A stretch of DNA of 64,000 bases from Clostridia bacterium (lineage in GTDB: Bacteria > Bacillota > Clostridia > Oscillospirales > CAG-272): the NCBI GenBank assembly GCA_017520505.1, contig JAFXFN010000018.1:62001-126000 (forward strand), written 5' to 3'. Of the stretch, positions 34,853 to 44,338 are shown piece after piece. The notes below the pieces were generated by a model that saw only the letters and a program-made list of their open reading frames with translations, did not search any database and was not told where the DNA came from. The first letter of the stretch is position 1. Every line of letters begins with the position of its first letter. The position numbers and the translations under genes were made by a program.

Positions 34853-36058
34853 TCATTTTGTATTTACTGTTATCTTTGAATAATCGTTCATTCCCTTGCA
34901 AGCTTCCCACTCGTCTTCCGAGCCGAGGAAGTTTATCGTCGTCATTGCGGAATCATAAAATACGTCCTTTCCTATGCTTTCAACACCTGCGGGGATCGTA
35001 AGCGTATTGAGCGAACGGCAATTATAGAAAAGATTATCATTTATTTTCGTAATGCCGTCGGGGATATTGACCTCTTTGAGATCTGCGCAGTTGAAGAATG
35101 CGCTTTCACCTATTTTGGTGACACCGTCGGGCAACGTGAGCTTTGTGATCTTCAGACACGAGAAAAATGCTCTTGCGCCTATTTGTGTAACACCCGAAGG
35201 AATTTCAAGTGCTTCAAGCGCTTCACATTCATAAAACATCATATCCGTTACAAAAGTTATATTTTCCGACAGAGTTATATTTGCAAGCTTAGTGCAATTT
35301 GAGAATATGCCGTCACCGATCTCCTTGACCGAATCGGGCATTACAAATTTCGTTATCGGACAGGATACAAACGCATCTGCGCCTATTTTTTCAACACCGT
35401 CGGGAATAGTTATCTCCGCAAGCGATGTGCATTTTCTGAATATTCCGAACGGTATTTCCTTGATCTGTGCGGGAATATTTACCTTTGAAAGCTTTTCGCA
35501 GTTTTCGAATGCACACGCACCGATAGCTTTGACACTTTCGGGAAGCGTTATTTCAACAAGCGCTTTACAGCTTTCAAATGCGCAAAAGCCAATATTTTCA
35601 ACAGACGTCGGGATATTTACCGTTTCAAGCTTTGTACAACCTGAAAACGCATTGCCTCCGATGCTTTTAATGCCGTCTGAAATTGTAACAGACGTGATAC
35701 TTTTACCTGCAAAAGCATTTTTATAAACACCCACAACGGTGTAAGAATCGATTTCGGAGGGAACCGTCACTTCCTTTCCCTCTCCCGTATAAGCGTTTAT
35801 ATATGCACCGTCACTAAACAATAAGTACGAAAAGTCACCCTCCGTTCCCTCTTTTTCGGGCTTTTCTTCAGGGGTGTCTGTTTCAGCAGGAGCTGTCGTT
35901 TCCTTTGCGGGGGCTTTCGTTGTCGGAGCGTTTGTAGTAATGCTTGAATCTTTAGTGTCTGTATTTTCTACCGTGCAAGACGAAAGTGGCACACACACGA
36001 GTGAAAGTGCCAAAAGCAACATTGCTGTTTTTTTAATACCATCCGTTTTAAATAACAT
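34853..36058 (-). CDS. BspA-type leucine-rich-repeat lipoprotein
   Basis: About 401 residues. Lipoprotein signal ending PLSSC, then a Thr/Ala/Pro/Glu-rich linker, then about ten LRR_5 (BspA/TpLRR) repeats of 23 residues with the pattern SITSVTISDGIKSIGGNAFSG ... CTKLETVNIP ... IGFCAFESC. Such proteins sit on the surface and often bind host proteins, other bacteria or polymers. ATG 36058 is chosen as the first codon giving a normal signal peptide, though its SD (GAGG) is about 13 nt away; an upstream ATG at 36106 would add 16 residues. Confidence 0.83.
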   Translation of the reverse strand: MLFKTDGIKKTAMLLLALSLVCVPLSSCTVENTDTKDSSITTNAPTTKAPAKETTAPAETDTPEEKPEKEGTEGDFSYLLFSDGAYINAYTGEGKEVTVPSEIDSYTVVGVYKNAFAGKSITSVTISDGIKSIGGNAFSGCTKLETVNIPTSVENIGFCAFESCKALVEITLPESVKAIGACAFENCEKLSKVNIPAQIKEIPFGIFRKCTSLAEITIPDGVEKIGADAFVSCPITKFVMPDSVKEIGDGIFSNCTKLANITLSENITFVTDMMFYECEALEALEIPSGVTQIGARAFFSCLKITKLTLPDGVTKIGESAFFNCADLKEVNIPDGITKINDNLFYNCRSLNTLTIPAGVESIGKDVFYDSAMTTINFLGSEDEWEACKGMNDYSKITVNTK

Positions 36059-36220
36059 TTTCGTAATTTTTACCTCACATTCTATATAAAAACAGTATGC
36101 AATCACATTTATTTCACATTAATTTCACAAAGCGATGTTTAACTTTATAAGGCATTATAAATCCTTTTATGTGAATAAATCAATATTCACAAGTAATATT
36201 TTTGAAAGTGAGGTTTTTTT

Positions 36221-38950
36221 ATGTCAATCTCAAAAAAAATCATCGCATCGCTGTGTGCTGCATCCACTGTATTGAGTGTTGCATTTGCTACAACTTCTGC
36301 CGCTCAAACGTCAATAGTACCCATAAGCGGTTGCGGTGTCAGTGTCGAGGTTACAGACGACGGTACTTTAGTATACGGAATTCCACCCTCGACATCCGTA
36401 GAAAACGCCGCCATGCTATTTGAAGGCGATGTTTCATTTACATCAAATTACCAATACGTGACCACAGGCAGTATTCTTACTCTTACCGAAAATGGTTCAG
36501 TAAAAGAAACAGCAAGTGTAATAATTTCAGGAGATGCAAACTGTGACGGTGTGATAAACGGAAAAGATACTGTACGCATCGCCAAATATCTCCGAAGCCC
36601 CGATGATACACAAATAAATCTGTATGCAGCAGACGTCGATCGCAACGGCGAGGTTGATTCGGATGATATGCTTGCAATAAGCGAAAAAATAACTTCTTCG
36701 TCGGTTGAGATTTCACTTTTGAAAGCTCCCGATAAAACATCATATTTCGTTTCGCAGAAATTCTCATGTAACGGTATGATACTTATGGAAACGTATTCAA
36801 ACGGAGATAAATATGCCGTTTGCGACGGTTTTACCGTAGCTTATCAAAACGGTGAATGTATTTCGGAAAACGACACGTTTGTTACCGTATCATACGGAAA
36901 TTTCAAAACGGATATACCGATAAGTGTGAATTCATCAAATGTTTACGTCCTTTCGGAGTATGTTGACGATGTGATAGAAATAACAACCGCGGGAGAACAC
37001 ATTTTCACAGGATACTCTGAAAACACACAAATAACCGTTAATGCACCCGGCTGTGAAGTGTATCTCGTTTTTTCAGATGCAATTTATACATACACGGGCG
37101 CTGATGCACCGTTAAATCTTTTATCAGCTGACAGTGTAACCATCCAAACCCTTGACGGTGAAAGCTGTATTTCGGACACATCGGCAAATGCAACTGAATC
37201 TGCGATATATTCAACAGTTCCTCTGAAGCTTGAGGGCGAAGGAATATTGAAGATAAACGGTAACAGTTCCGAGGGTATAACCGTTTCAAAAGCCGATTTT
37301 GTAATAGATAGCGGCACTTATATTATTAATGCAGTCAAAAACGGTATTCAGCCTAAAGGCAAGGGCGTATCTTTCACTGTCAACGGAGGAAGCTTTGACA
37401 TTACCGCAGGCGGTGACGGAATCAAAAACAGTAAAACGAGCATAACACTCAATGGCGGTGATTATAAAATTTCCGCAGGCGGTGACGGAATACAAGCCGA
37501 AACAGAGCTTACAATATCCGCAGGTACATATAACATAACAACAAGCGGAGGATATCTCTCCGACAGCGGAAACTCAACGTCATCGGCTTGGGTATACGAA
37601 GCTGTTGCTGAGGCTGATATGCCGACCTCGCAAGAAGAATATTACAGTCTTTATGTGCTTTCGGGAACAACTTATATTGAAATAGACGAAACGAATTATT
37701 CGAAATATTCATCTTATACGACACTTTACGACAGAAGCTCGTCAAAGGGAATAAAATCGGGAACAGATATGGTAATATCAAACGCGATCATTACCCTAAA
37801 CTGTCTTGATGACGGTATTAAAGCTGATGGAACGTTCACGCTCAACAGCGGAAATGTGAATATCAAAACCGCTTGTGACGGTATACAGTCCGATTCGGTT
37901 TTAACTGTAAACGGAGGCACACTTGATATTCTCGGTGTCGGCGCATTTTATCAAAACAGCACGTCTGGTAAATTCAAGTATCAGAACGGTGAATATGTCC
38001 GTACATCAAGTGATTCAGGCGGTATGCGCCCCGGCAGTTCTTCATCCTCAACGCTTTATGCGCTTTTCAACAGCGGTAAAGGGCTAAAGGCTGAAACAGA
38101 GCTTTATATAAACGGAGGAACGATAGACATTGAGGGAATAGACGACAATATTCATTGCGACGGTTCGCTTTACGTAAGAAACGGAAATATTACCCTTTCA
38201 ACAATGGATGACGGATTACACGCAGAGCTTTCCGCCGTCATAGGCAGTCTTACAGATACAGCCTGCTCGCCTTATGTAAACATTACAAAATCATACGAGG
38301 GTGTCGAAGGTATATACATTGATTTTTACAGCGGAACAACGGTTGTCAATTCATCGGATGACGGTATAAATGCCGCAGGCGATCTTGAAGCATCATCGTC
38401 TTATTATCTCAGCTTTGACGGTTCTTGCAAGGTTTACGTATATGCAGAGGGTGACGGACTCGACGCAAACGGATATATGTATATTTACGACGGAAACATC
38501 TATGTTTTCGGTCCTACAAGCGGAGGCAACGGAATAATCGACTACGATTCCAATTTTGAAATTAACGGCGGAACATTCCTCGCTGTCGGTAACAAGGATA
38601 TGGCGCAAACAGCTACAAAAGCATCTCAGTACGTGCTTGGATATACAGTGTCGTCAGGTTCATTCACGTCGGGAACTTATCTTAACATAAGCGGTGCGGA
38701 TATTACCTGTAAGCTGCCGAAATCATACAGCTCTTCCCTGCTTGTTTTAGTTTCATCTCCTGCATTCTCAAAAGGTAATACATACCGTGTTTCATACGGC
38801 GGAACTTACACAGGCGGAGTCATAGAACACAGCATTTGCTCAGGCGGTACATATTCATCGGGTACTACAGGGGCAAGCCTTACAACATCATCATCTTATA
38901 TAACAAGCATGAGCGGATTCAACTCAGGCGGCGGTAACAGACCGTTTTAA
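36221..38950 (+). CDS. Secreted dockerin plus Cthe_2159-like beta-helix protein
   Basis: 909 residues. Signal peptide (cleavage near TSAAQT, about residue 29), a short beta region, then a dockerin type I module at about 104-157 with two Ca-binding loops (GDANCDGVINGKDTVRIAKY and DVDRNGEVDSDDMLAISEKI). Residues about 260-850 are a repetitive right-handed beta-helix (SITLNGGDYKISAGGDGIQA, LTVNGGTLDI, DDGIKADGTFTLNSGNV) typical of the Cthe_2159/DUF4353 carbohydrate-binding family. The protein would plug into a cohesin scaffold and bind plant-cell-wall polymers, probably acidic ones. No cohesin gene is in the window. Confidence 0.85.
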   Translation: MSISKKIIASLCAASTVLSVAFATTSAAQTSIVPISGCGVSVEVTDDGTLVYGIPPSTSVENAAMLFEGDVSFTSNYQYVTTGSILTLTENGSVKETASVIISGDANCDGVINGKDTVRIAKYLRSPDDTQINLYAADVDRNGEVDSDDMLAISEKITSSSVEISLLKAPDKTSYFVSQKFSCNGMILMETYSNGDKYAVCDGFTVAYQNGECISENDTFVTVSYGNFKTDIPISVNSSNVYVLSEYVDDVIEITTAGEHIFTGYSENTQITVNAPGCEVYLVFSDAIYTYTGADAPLNLLSADSVTIQTLDGESCISDTSANATESAIYSTVPLKLEGEGILKINGNSSEGITVSKADFVIDSGTYIINAVKNGIQPKGKGVSFTVNGGSFDITAGGDGIKNSKTSITLNGGDYKISAGGDGIQAETELTISAGTYNITTSGGYLSDSGNSTSSAWVYEAVAEADMPTSQEEYYSLYVLSGTTYIEIDETNYSKYSSYTTLYDRSSSKGIKSGTDMVISNAIITLNCLDDGIKADGTFTLNSGNVNIKTACDGIQSDSVLTVNGGTLDILGVGAFYQNSTSGKFKYQNGEYVRTSSDSGGMRPGSSSSSTLYALFNSGKGLKAETELYINGGTIDIEGIDDNIHCDGSLYVRNGNITLSTMDDGLHAELSAVIGSLTDTACSPYVNITKSYEGVEGIYIDFYSGTTVVNSSDDGINAAGDLEASSSYYLSFDGSCKVYVYAEGDGLDANGYMYIYDGNIYVFGPTSGGNGIIDYDSNFEINGGTFLAVGNKDMAQTATKASQYVLGYTVSSGSFTSGTYLNISGADITCKLPKSYSSSLLVLVSSPAFSKGNTYRVSYGGTYTGGVIEHSICSGGTYSSGTTGASLTTSSSYITSMSGFNSGGGNRPF

Positions 38951-38964
38951 GCTTCACAAATAAT

Positions 38965-39006
38965 AAAGCTCCTCATATAATGTAACATCATTATATGGGG
39001 AGCTTT
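38965..39006 (+). promoter_or_regulatory. 18-bp hairpin that includes the dpaA SD
   Basis: AAAGCTCCTCATATAATG (38965-38982) pairs with CATTATATGGGGAGCTTT (38989-39006), one G-U wobble, 6-nt loop TAACAT. The 3' arm contains GGGGAG, the SD of dpaA, and no T run follows. Transcripts coming from upstream would hide the SD. A possible sigma-K promoter (AC at 38956-38957, 16 bp, CATATAATG at 38974-38982) would start inside the loop and release it. The hairpin is seen; the mechanism is inferred. Confidence 0.55.
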
Positions 39007-39009
39007 ACT

Positions 39010-39891
39010 ATGGATATAGATAACATAAAATTTTCCGTCATCGGCGGAGATGAGCGTTTTGCATACCTTTCAGACGGACTTGGACAAAAAGGATATGAAG
39101 TGTCGTGCTTTGGGTTTGAGGAGCTTGAATTTCCTTTGAAATATACCGTTAAATGCCCGTCGGTCGCTGATGCAAAATCAGGTGCCGGCTGTCTTATACT
39201 GCCCCTGCCGTACACAAAAGACGGTGTAAACATAAATACACCGTTTACCAAACGAAAAATATGTATTAGCGAGGTTTTTGAAAATATCCCCGCCGATACG
39301 GTGGTTTTTGCCGGTAAATGCGACGAAAAGCTCACTTCCCTTTCCCAAAACAGTAAATGCCGTCTTGTGGACTATATGGACTGCGAGGATATAGCAATAC
39401 TGAATACAGTTCCGACGGCAGAGGGTGCTATTGAAATAGCAATGAAAGAAACCGTCTTTACTCTGCACGGCGCTGAAATTGCCGTGTGCGGCTTCGGGCG
39501 TGTCGGTGCAATACTTGCATACAAGCTCAAGTCCCTCGGCGCAAACGTAACCGTGTATGCAAGACGTGATGAAGTGCTGTGCCTTGCAAGGGCATACGGC
39601 TACAAAGCCGTTAAAATTCAAAATATAGACCGTGAGGTATTTAAATTCGATATAATCTTTAATACTGTGCCGAGTATGATATTCAGCCACTCATTGATAG
39701 ACAGAATGAATAAAAAAACACTCATAATCGACCTTGCTTCTCTGCCCGGCGGTGTTGACTTTCCGTATGCTGAGGCTGTAGGGCTGAAAGCAATTTCCGC
39801 TTTGAGTCTTCCCGGCAAATGCGCTCCTAAAAGTGCGGGAGAAATTCTTATGAACGGTATTTTAGGTATACTGAGAAAGGGACAGATATGA
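39010..39891 (+). CDS. dpaA: Dipicolinate synthase subunit A
   Basis: 293 residues. Rossmann-type domains: N-terminal FSVIGGDERFAYLSDGLGQK and central dinucleotide motif EIAVCGFGRVGAILAYKL, the two signatures of DpaA/SpoVFA. With DpaB it makes dipicolinic acid in the mother cell for import into the spore core. ATG 39010 lies 7 nt after GGGGAG; the start lies just beyond a hairpin that contains this SD. Overlaps dpaB by 4 nt. Its presence shows a sporulation-capable lineage. Confidence 0.93.
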   Translation: MDIDNIKFSVIGGDERFAYLSDGLGQKGYEVSCFGFEELEFPLKYTVKCPSVADAKSGAGCLILPLPYTKDGVNINTPFTKRKICISEVFENIPADTVVFAGKCDEKLTSLSQNSKCRLVDYMDCEDIAILNTVPTAEGAIEIAMKETVFTLHGAEIAVCGFGRVGAILAYKLKSLGANVTVYARRDEVLCLARAYGYKAVKIQNIDREVFKFDIIFNTVPSMIFSHSLIDRMNKKTLIIDLASLPGGVDFPYAEAVGLKAISALSLPGKCAPKSAGEILMNGILGILRKGQI

Positions 39892-40460
39892 GCGAAAAAT
39901 TAAGAATAGGCTTCGGTATATGCGGCTCGTTTTGTACCCATTCAAGGGCACTTAACGTAATGAAAACATTATCCGAATCGTATACGCTTTTCCCGATAAT
40001 AAGCGACATTTCAAAAAATACGGACACCCGCTTCGGAAAAAGCGACGAGCTCGTATCTAAAATGACAGAAATATGCGGACGAAAGCCCATAGACACCGTA
40101 AAGGATGCAGAGCCTTTAGGCCCTTCGATACCGCTTGATGCAATGTTGATATGCCCTTGTACGGGGAACACCCTTGCAAAGCTTGCGCACGGAATAACTG
40201 ATAACGCTGTAACAATGGCTGCAAAGGCTACCGCAAGATGTAACAGGCCCGTTATCATCGCCCTTGCCACAAACGATGCACTCGGTGCAAATCTTGAAAA
40301 CATCGGACGGATGTACAACAAAAAGAATGTATATTTTGTACCTCTGTCGCAAGACGACAGCATAAATAAGCCGTATTCACTCGTATGTGATTTTGCACTT
40401 ACCGAAAAAACATTACAGCTTGCTATAGGCGGTAAACAAATACAGCCGTTTTTAAAATAA
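39888..40460 (+). CDS. dpaB: Dipicolinate synthase subunit B (flavoprotein)
   Basis: 190 residues of the flavoprotein (HFCD-like) family. FGICGSFCTHSRALNVM at the start, then ICPCTGNTLAKLAHGITDNA and the ALATNDALGAN stretch, all typical of DpaB/SpoVFB. Starts within the dpaA stop (ATGA). Followed by a hairpin at 40468. Confidence 0.93.
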   Translation: MSEKLRIGFGICGSFCTHSRALNVMKTLSESYTLFPIISDISKNTDTRFGKSDELVSKMTEICGRKPIDTVKDAEPLGPSIPLDAMLICPCTGNTLAKLAHGITDNAVTMAAKATARCNRPVIIALATNDALGANLENIGRMYNKKNVYFVPLSQDDSINKPYSLVCDFALTEKTLQLAIGGKQIQPFLK

Positions 40461-40467
40461 CGTAAAA

Positions 40468-40499
40468 TGCGGAAGGATATTGGGTTTTATCCTTCCGCA
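40468..40499 (+). terminator. Hairpin after dpaB
   Basis: 11-bp stem TGCGGAAGGAT / ATCCTTCCGCA with a 10-nt loop; T run weak. Confidence 0.6.
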
Positions 40500-40550
40500 C
40501 AATTAAATTATTGACAGATAATTTCCGAATATAAAAATATTATTTTTATC

Positions 40551-40579
40551 TTGTAAAACATTTAAAAATATGATACAAT
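40551..40579 (+). promoter_or_regulatory. Sigma-A-type promoter for tdk
   Basis: TTGTAA (40551-40556), 17 bp, TACAAT (40574-40579), about 40 bp before the tdk start. Confidence 0.6.
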
Positions 40580-40618
40580 GTATATGTATGCACAAAAAAG
40601 AAATATTAAGAGGTAAAA

Positions 40619-41200
40619 ATGGCAAAGCTGTATTTTAAATACGGCGCTATGGGTTCATCAAAAACCGCAAATGCGCTGATAACAAAATTCAATTATGAAG
40701 AGCGCGGTATGAAAGTATGGCTTATAAAGCCCTCGCTTGACGACCGTGACGAAGCTGACACGGTAAAATCAAGAATCGGTCTTAAAGCAGAGGCAGTTGT
40801 GATTTCAAATGATACCGATATTTTTACAGAATTCAAAAAATACAGCGACTGTCACGTTATAATCGCTGACGAATGTCAGTTTTTTACCAAAGAGCAGATA
40901 AACCAGCTGAGAAAAATAGTCGATGAATTGAATATTCCCGTATTGTGCTTCGGACTTCGCACAGACTTTCTTACAAATCTCTTTGAGGGAAGCCGCCGTC
41001 TTTTTGAAATTGCAGATTCAATAACTGAAATAAAGACGATATGCTCCTGCGGTGAAAAGGCTACGGTCAACGCACGTATAGGAGAAAACGGACAAGTCAT
41101 CACAGAGGGCGGACAGATACTTATCGGCGGAAACGACTCATACATAGCAATGTGTCACGCCTGCTGGCAAAAGGCAATAAAAGAAACGAACAAGGGGTAA
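40619..41200 (+). CDS. tdk: Thymidine kinase (type II)
   Basis: 193 residues. Walker A FKYGAMGSSKTANAL, DECQFF (Walker B), LCFGLRTDF and the zinc cysteines CSCG ... CHACW mark the TK1-like family. It phosphorylates thymidine and deoxyuridine for salvage. SD AAGAGG before ATG 40619. First of a tight plus-strand run: tdk - HD dNTPase - two DHH phosphoesterases - surE. Confidence 0.95.
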   Translation: MAKLYFKYGAMGSSKTANALITKFNYEERGMKVWLIKPSLDDRDEADTVKSRIGLKAEAVVISNDTDIFTEFKKYSDCHVIIADECQFFTKEQINQLRKIVDELNIPVLCFGLRTDFLTNLFEGSRRLFEIADSITEIKTICSCGEKATVNARIGENGQVITEGGQILIGGNDSYIAMCHACWQKAIKETNKG

Positions 41201-41203
41201 AAT

Positions 41204-42403
41204 ATGCTTAAATATGAGGTTCTTTCAAAAGAATTGAGCGATATTATCGAACACGAAAACAAGACCTCGACATATAAAAATATGGGGTTTGACGACAGCG
41301 GTGTAATAAGACGTCAATCGGAAAATGACAAGGCAAACGTATGGCGCAAGCCGTTCATACGTGATATAGACAAGGTGATGCACTGCCCTTATTTCAGCAG
41401 ATACGCTGATAAGACACAAGTATTTTCATTTTATAAAAACGACGACATAACAAGAAGAAATCTTCACGTTCAGCTTGTTTCACGCATCGCCAGAACGATA
41501 GGAAGCACGCTTCATTTGAATCTTGACCTCATCGAGGCAATAGCGCTCGGTCACGATATAGGACATCCTGCCTTTGCCCACACCGGTGAGCGTCATCTTG
41601 ACAAGCTCTACCACAAAAATACGGGAAAGCATTTTTTACACAACCTGCAGTCGGTGCGTGTGCTTGACAAAATTTTCCCTTACAACATTTCGCTTCAGAC
41701 ACTTCACGATATTGCCGCACACAACGGTGAGCTTGAGCTTGAGGAATATACCCCCGTTCCGATATCGAGCTTTGAGGAATTTGACGAATTGATGGAAAAA
41801 TGCACGTCGGATATATCATTTTCAAACCATATGATGCCCTGCACGCTTGAGGGTGCTGTCGTAAGAATTTCAGATATAATCGCTTACCTCGGCAAGGACA
41901 GACAAGACGCAGTACGTACGAAGCTTCTTGACGAAGAAGATTTTCACGCTGATGAAATGGGCTCGCTCAATGCTGAAATAATCAACAATCTCGTTGTAAA
42001 TATTATAGAAAACAGCTACGGAAAGCCGTATATAAAGCTCGATTCAAAGCATTTTGCCTCCTTACGTAAGCTGAAGCGTGAAAACTACGAAAAAATTTAT
42101 AACCGCAAGGAATCAACTGATGTGTTTGATGCAACGGTAAAGCCGATGATGTCGGATATATACGGTCAACTGCTTGATGATGTAATAAAGGGACGCAAGG
42201 AATCTCCTATTTTTACGCACCATATAGCACAGGTAAACCGCACACATTACAAGCGTGAAATACCGTATGAAAAGACAGAGCCCAATCAGCTTGTTGTAGA
42301 CTATATTGCAAGTATGACGGATGATTATTTTATAGAGCTTCATCAGTTCTTATTCCCGAATTCCGATTATCCCGTTGTTTACCGCGGTTATTTTGATGAT
42401 TAA
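41204..42403 (+). CDS. HD-domain dNTP triphosphohydrolase (dGTPase-like)
   Basis: 399 residues. The HD metal site is clear: RRNLHVQLVSRIARTIG (first His), ALGHDIGHPAFAHTGER (HD pair) and the later Asp in VVRISDIIAYLGKD. This is the dGTPase/Dgt-like arrangement, enzymes that hydrolyse dNTPs to deoxynucleosides and triphosphate. It starts 3 nt after the tdk stop, so nucleotide-pool control or salvage is likely. Shorter than E. coli Dgt (about 500), like other Gram-positive relatives. Confidence 0.82.
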   Translation: MLKYEVLSKELSDIIEHENKTSTYKNMGFDDSGVIRRQSENDKANVWRKPFIRDIDKVMHCPYFSRYADKTQVFSFYKNDDITRRNLHVQLVSRIARTIGSTLHLNLDLIEAIALGHDIGHPAFAHTGERHLDKLYHKNTGKHFLHNLQSVRVLDKIFPYNISLQTLHDIAAHNGELELEEYTPVPISSFEEFDELMEKCTSDISFSNHMMPCTLEGAVVRISDIIAYLGKDRQDAVRTKLLDEEDFHADEMGSLNAEIINNLVVNIIENSYGKPYIKLDSKHFASLRKLKRENYEKIYNRKESTDVFDATVKPMMSDIYGQLLDDVIKGRKESPIFTHHIAQVNRTHYKREIPYEKTEPNQLVVDYIASMTDDYFIELHQFLFPNSDYPVVYRGYFDD

Positions 42404-42413
42404 GGAGAATATT

Positions 42414-43355
42414 ATGTTTGAAAAAATTTTAGAAGAAATAAAAAATGCGCACCGCATTATAATCCACCGTCACAAAAATCCCGACGGTGATGCGCTTGGC
42501 TGTCAGATAGGTCTTAAATACATTTTAAAAGAAAACTTTCCTGAAAAGGAAGTATACGCAGTCGGTGATGCAGCAGGCAGATATGCATTTATGAACGGCT
42601 CTGTTATGGACGAGGTAGACGACAGCCTTTATGCCGATGCGCTTGCAATCGTTCTTGACACCTCCGCTTCCGCACTTATAAGTGATGACAGATACAAAAC
42701 AGCTAAAAGAAGTGCAAGAATTGACCACCACATTTTCTGCGAAGAAATTGCAGACGTTGAGGTGACGAATACAAGCTATGAAAGCTGTTGCGGACTGATT
42801 ACAGAATTTGCAGTTGAATCAGGACTCTCCCTGTCACCCAACTCCGCAAAGGCACTTTATACGGGAATGATCACGGATTCGGGACGTTTCCGTTACGATT
42901 CAACATCACACAACACGTTCCGCCTTGCTTCTGAATTAATGAAGCAGAATTTTGACACAAACGATATTTTCTCAAACCTCTATGCAGATGATTTTGAATT
43001 TATCCGTCTGCGTGCAAAATTCATACTGAAAATAAATCTTACAGAATACGGCGTTGCGTACATTTACACCACAAAGGAAGAAGCAGCCGAATACGGCTTT
43101 GACACTTTCACCCTTTCAAGAAGTATGGTAAATACAATGGGTGACATCAGAGGCATCAACATCTGGGTGAACTTCACGGAAACAGACGGCGGTGTACTTA
43201 CCGAAATACGCTCAAACAAGCACAATATCAATCCTGTTGCAGTTAAATACGGCGGCGGTGGACACGCAAAGGCAAGCGGCGCAACAGTCAAGGACCGTGA
43301 CGAAGCAATGGCGCTTCTTGATGACCTCACAGCATTCAATAAAAATATGGAGTAA
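42414..43355 (+). CDS. DHH/DHHA1 phosphoesterase, NrnA-like (copy 1)
   Basis: 313 residues. DHH motifs IIIHRHKNPDGDALGCQIGL, ALAIVLDTSAS, ARIDHHIF and GMITDSGRFRYDST, then the DHHA1 substrate domain ending with KYGGGGHAKASGA. NrnA proteins degrade 2-5-nt RNAs and dephosphorylate pAp. AAGGAG precedes ATG 42414; an upstream in-frame ATG has no SD. Followed by a clear paralogue 2 nt downstream. Confidence 0.88.
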   Translation: MFEKILEEIKNAHRIIIHRHKNPDGDALGCQIGLKYILKENFPEKEVYAVGDAAGRYAFMNGSVMDEVDDSLYADALAIVLDTSASALISDDRYKTAKRSARIDHHIFCEEIADVEVTNTSYESCCGLITEFAVESGLSLSPNSAKALYTGMITDSGRFRYDSTSHNTFRLASELMKQNFDTNDIFSNLYADDFEFIRLRAKFILKINLTEYGVAYIYTTKEEAAEYGFDTFTLSRSMVNTMGDIRGINIWVNFTETDGGVLTEIRSNKHNINPVAVKYGGGGHAKASGATVKDRDEAMALLDDLTAFNKNME

Positions 43356-43357
43356 TT

Positions 43358-44338
43358 ATGGCAAACGAAAATATGAAAAAGATCCTTGAAAAGATCAAGG
43401 AATACAAAAGAATTATAATTTTCCGTCACTTTCGTCCCGACGGTGACGCAATAGGCTCAACAAAAGGCTTTGCGGAAATACTCAAAGCGACATATCCCGA
43501 AAAAGAGATATATTTACAAAACAACGATTTTTCAAAGCATCTCGCTTTTTTAGGTGGAGAGGATGAGCCTATCGATGATGCGCTTTACGCAGATGCACTC
43601 GGTATCGCCCTTGACACGGGAACGTTCGAAAGACTTTCAAATCCCAAGTACAAGCTTTGCCGTGAGCATATAAAGATCGACCACCACATTCCGATAGAAT
43701 CGTATGCAGAATATGAGTGGGTTGAGGAATTACGTTCATCAACCTGTGAGATGATAGCGGCTTTCTACGATGCATTCAAGGACGAGCTTTGTATGACAGA
43801 CCTTGCCGCTTATTATCTCTATACAGGTATGGTAACGGATTCGGGCCGTTTCCGCTACAGAGATGTGTCAGGTGAAACACTCCGCCTTGCAGGAATACTT
43901 TTGAAGTTTAACATTGACACAGAAAAGCTTTATGCAAATCTGTATCTGCGTGAATTTGAAAGCTTCAAGTTTGAATCTCACGTTCACAAGAAGATGAAGA
44001 TAAGCGAAAACGGTGTTGCATCTATCTATATTTCCCTGGCAATGCAAAAGGAATTCAACCTTTCAACAGAGGATGCAAGTGCGGCTATCTCCCATCTTGA
44101 TTCCATTAAAGGCTCGCTCATCTGGGTAGCGTTTATTGAATGTGCCGACGGCTCTGTGAGAGTTCGTTTGCGCTCACGCTTTATAACGATCAATTCCCTT
44201 GCCGAAAAATACCGTGGCGGCGGTCACGCTTGTGCGGCAGGTGCTACAGTTTATTCAAGACGTGAAGCGAACAAGCTTATCAAGGAAGCTGACGCAATGC
44301 TCAAGCAATTCAAGGAAAATAACGAGGGTTGGTTATGA
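43358..44338 (+). CDS. DHH/DHHA1 phosphoesterase, NrnA-like (copy 2)
   Basis: 326 residues, a tandem paralogue of the preceding gene. Motifs IIIFRHFRPDGDAIGSTKG, GIALDTGTF, IKIDHHIP, GMVTDSGRFRYRDV and KYRGGGHACAAGA are all intact. The two proteins share the same length and motif order but have diverged widely, so they are likely functionally distinct rather than a recent copy. GGAG 5 nt before ATG; the stop overlaps the start of surE (ATGA). Confidence 0.88.
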   Translation: MANENMKKILEKIKEYKRIIIFRHFRPDGDAIGSTKGFAEILKATYPEKEIYLQNNDFSKHLAFLGGEDEPIDDALYADALGIALDTGTFERLSNPKYKLCREHIKIDHHIPIESYAEYEWVEELRSSTCEMIAAFYDAFKDELCMTDLAAYYLYTGMVTDSGRFRYRDVSGETLRLAGILLKFNIDTEKLYANLYLREFESFKFESHVHKKMKISENGVASIYISLAMQKEFNLSTEDASAAISHLDSIKGSLIWVAFIECADGSVRVRLRSRFITINSLAEKYRGGGHACAAGATVYSRREANKLIKEADAMLKQFKENNEGWL

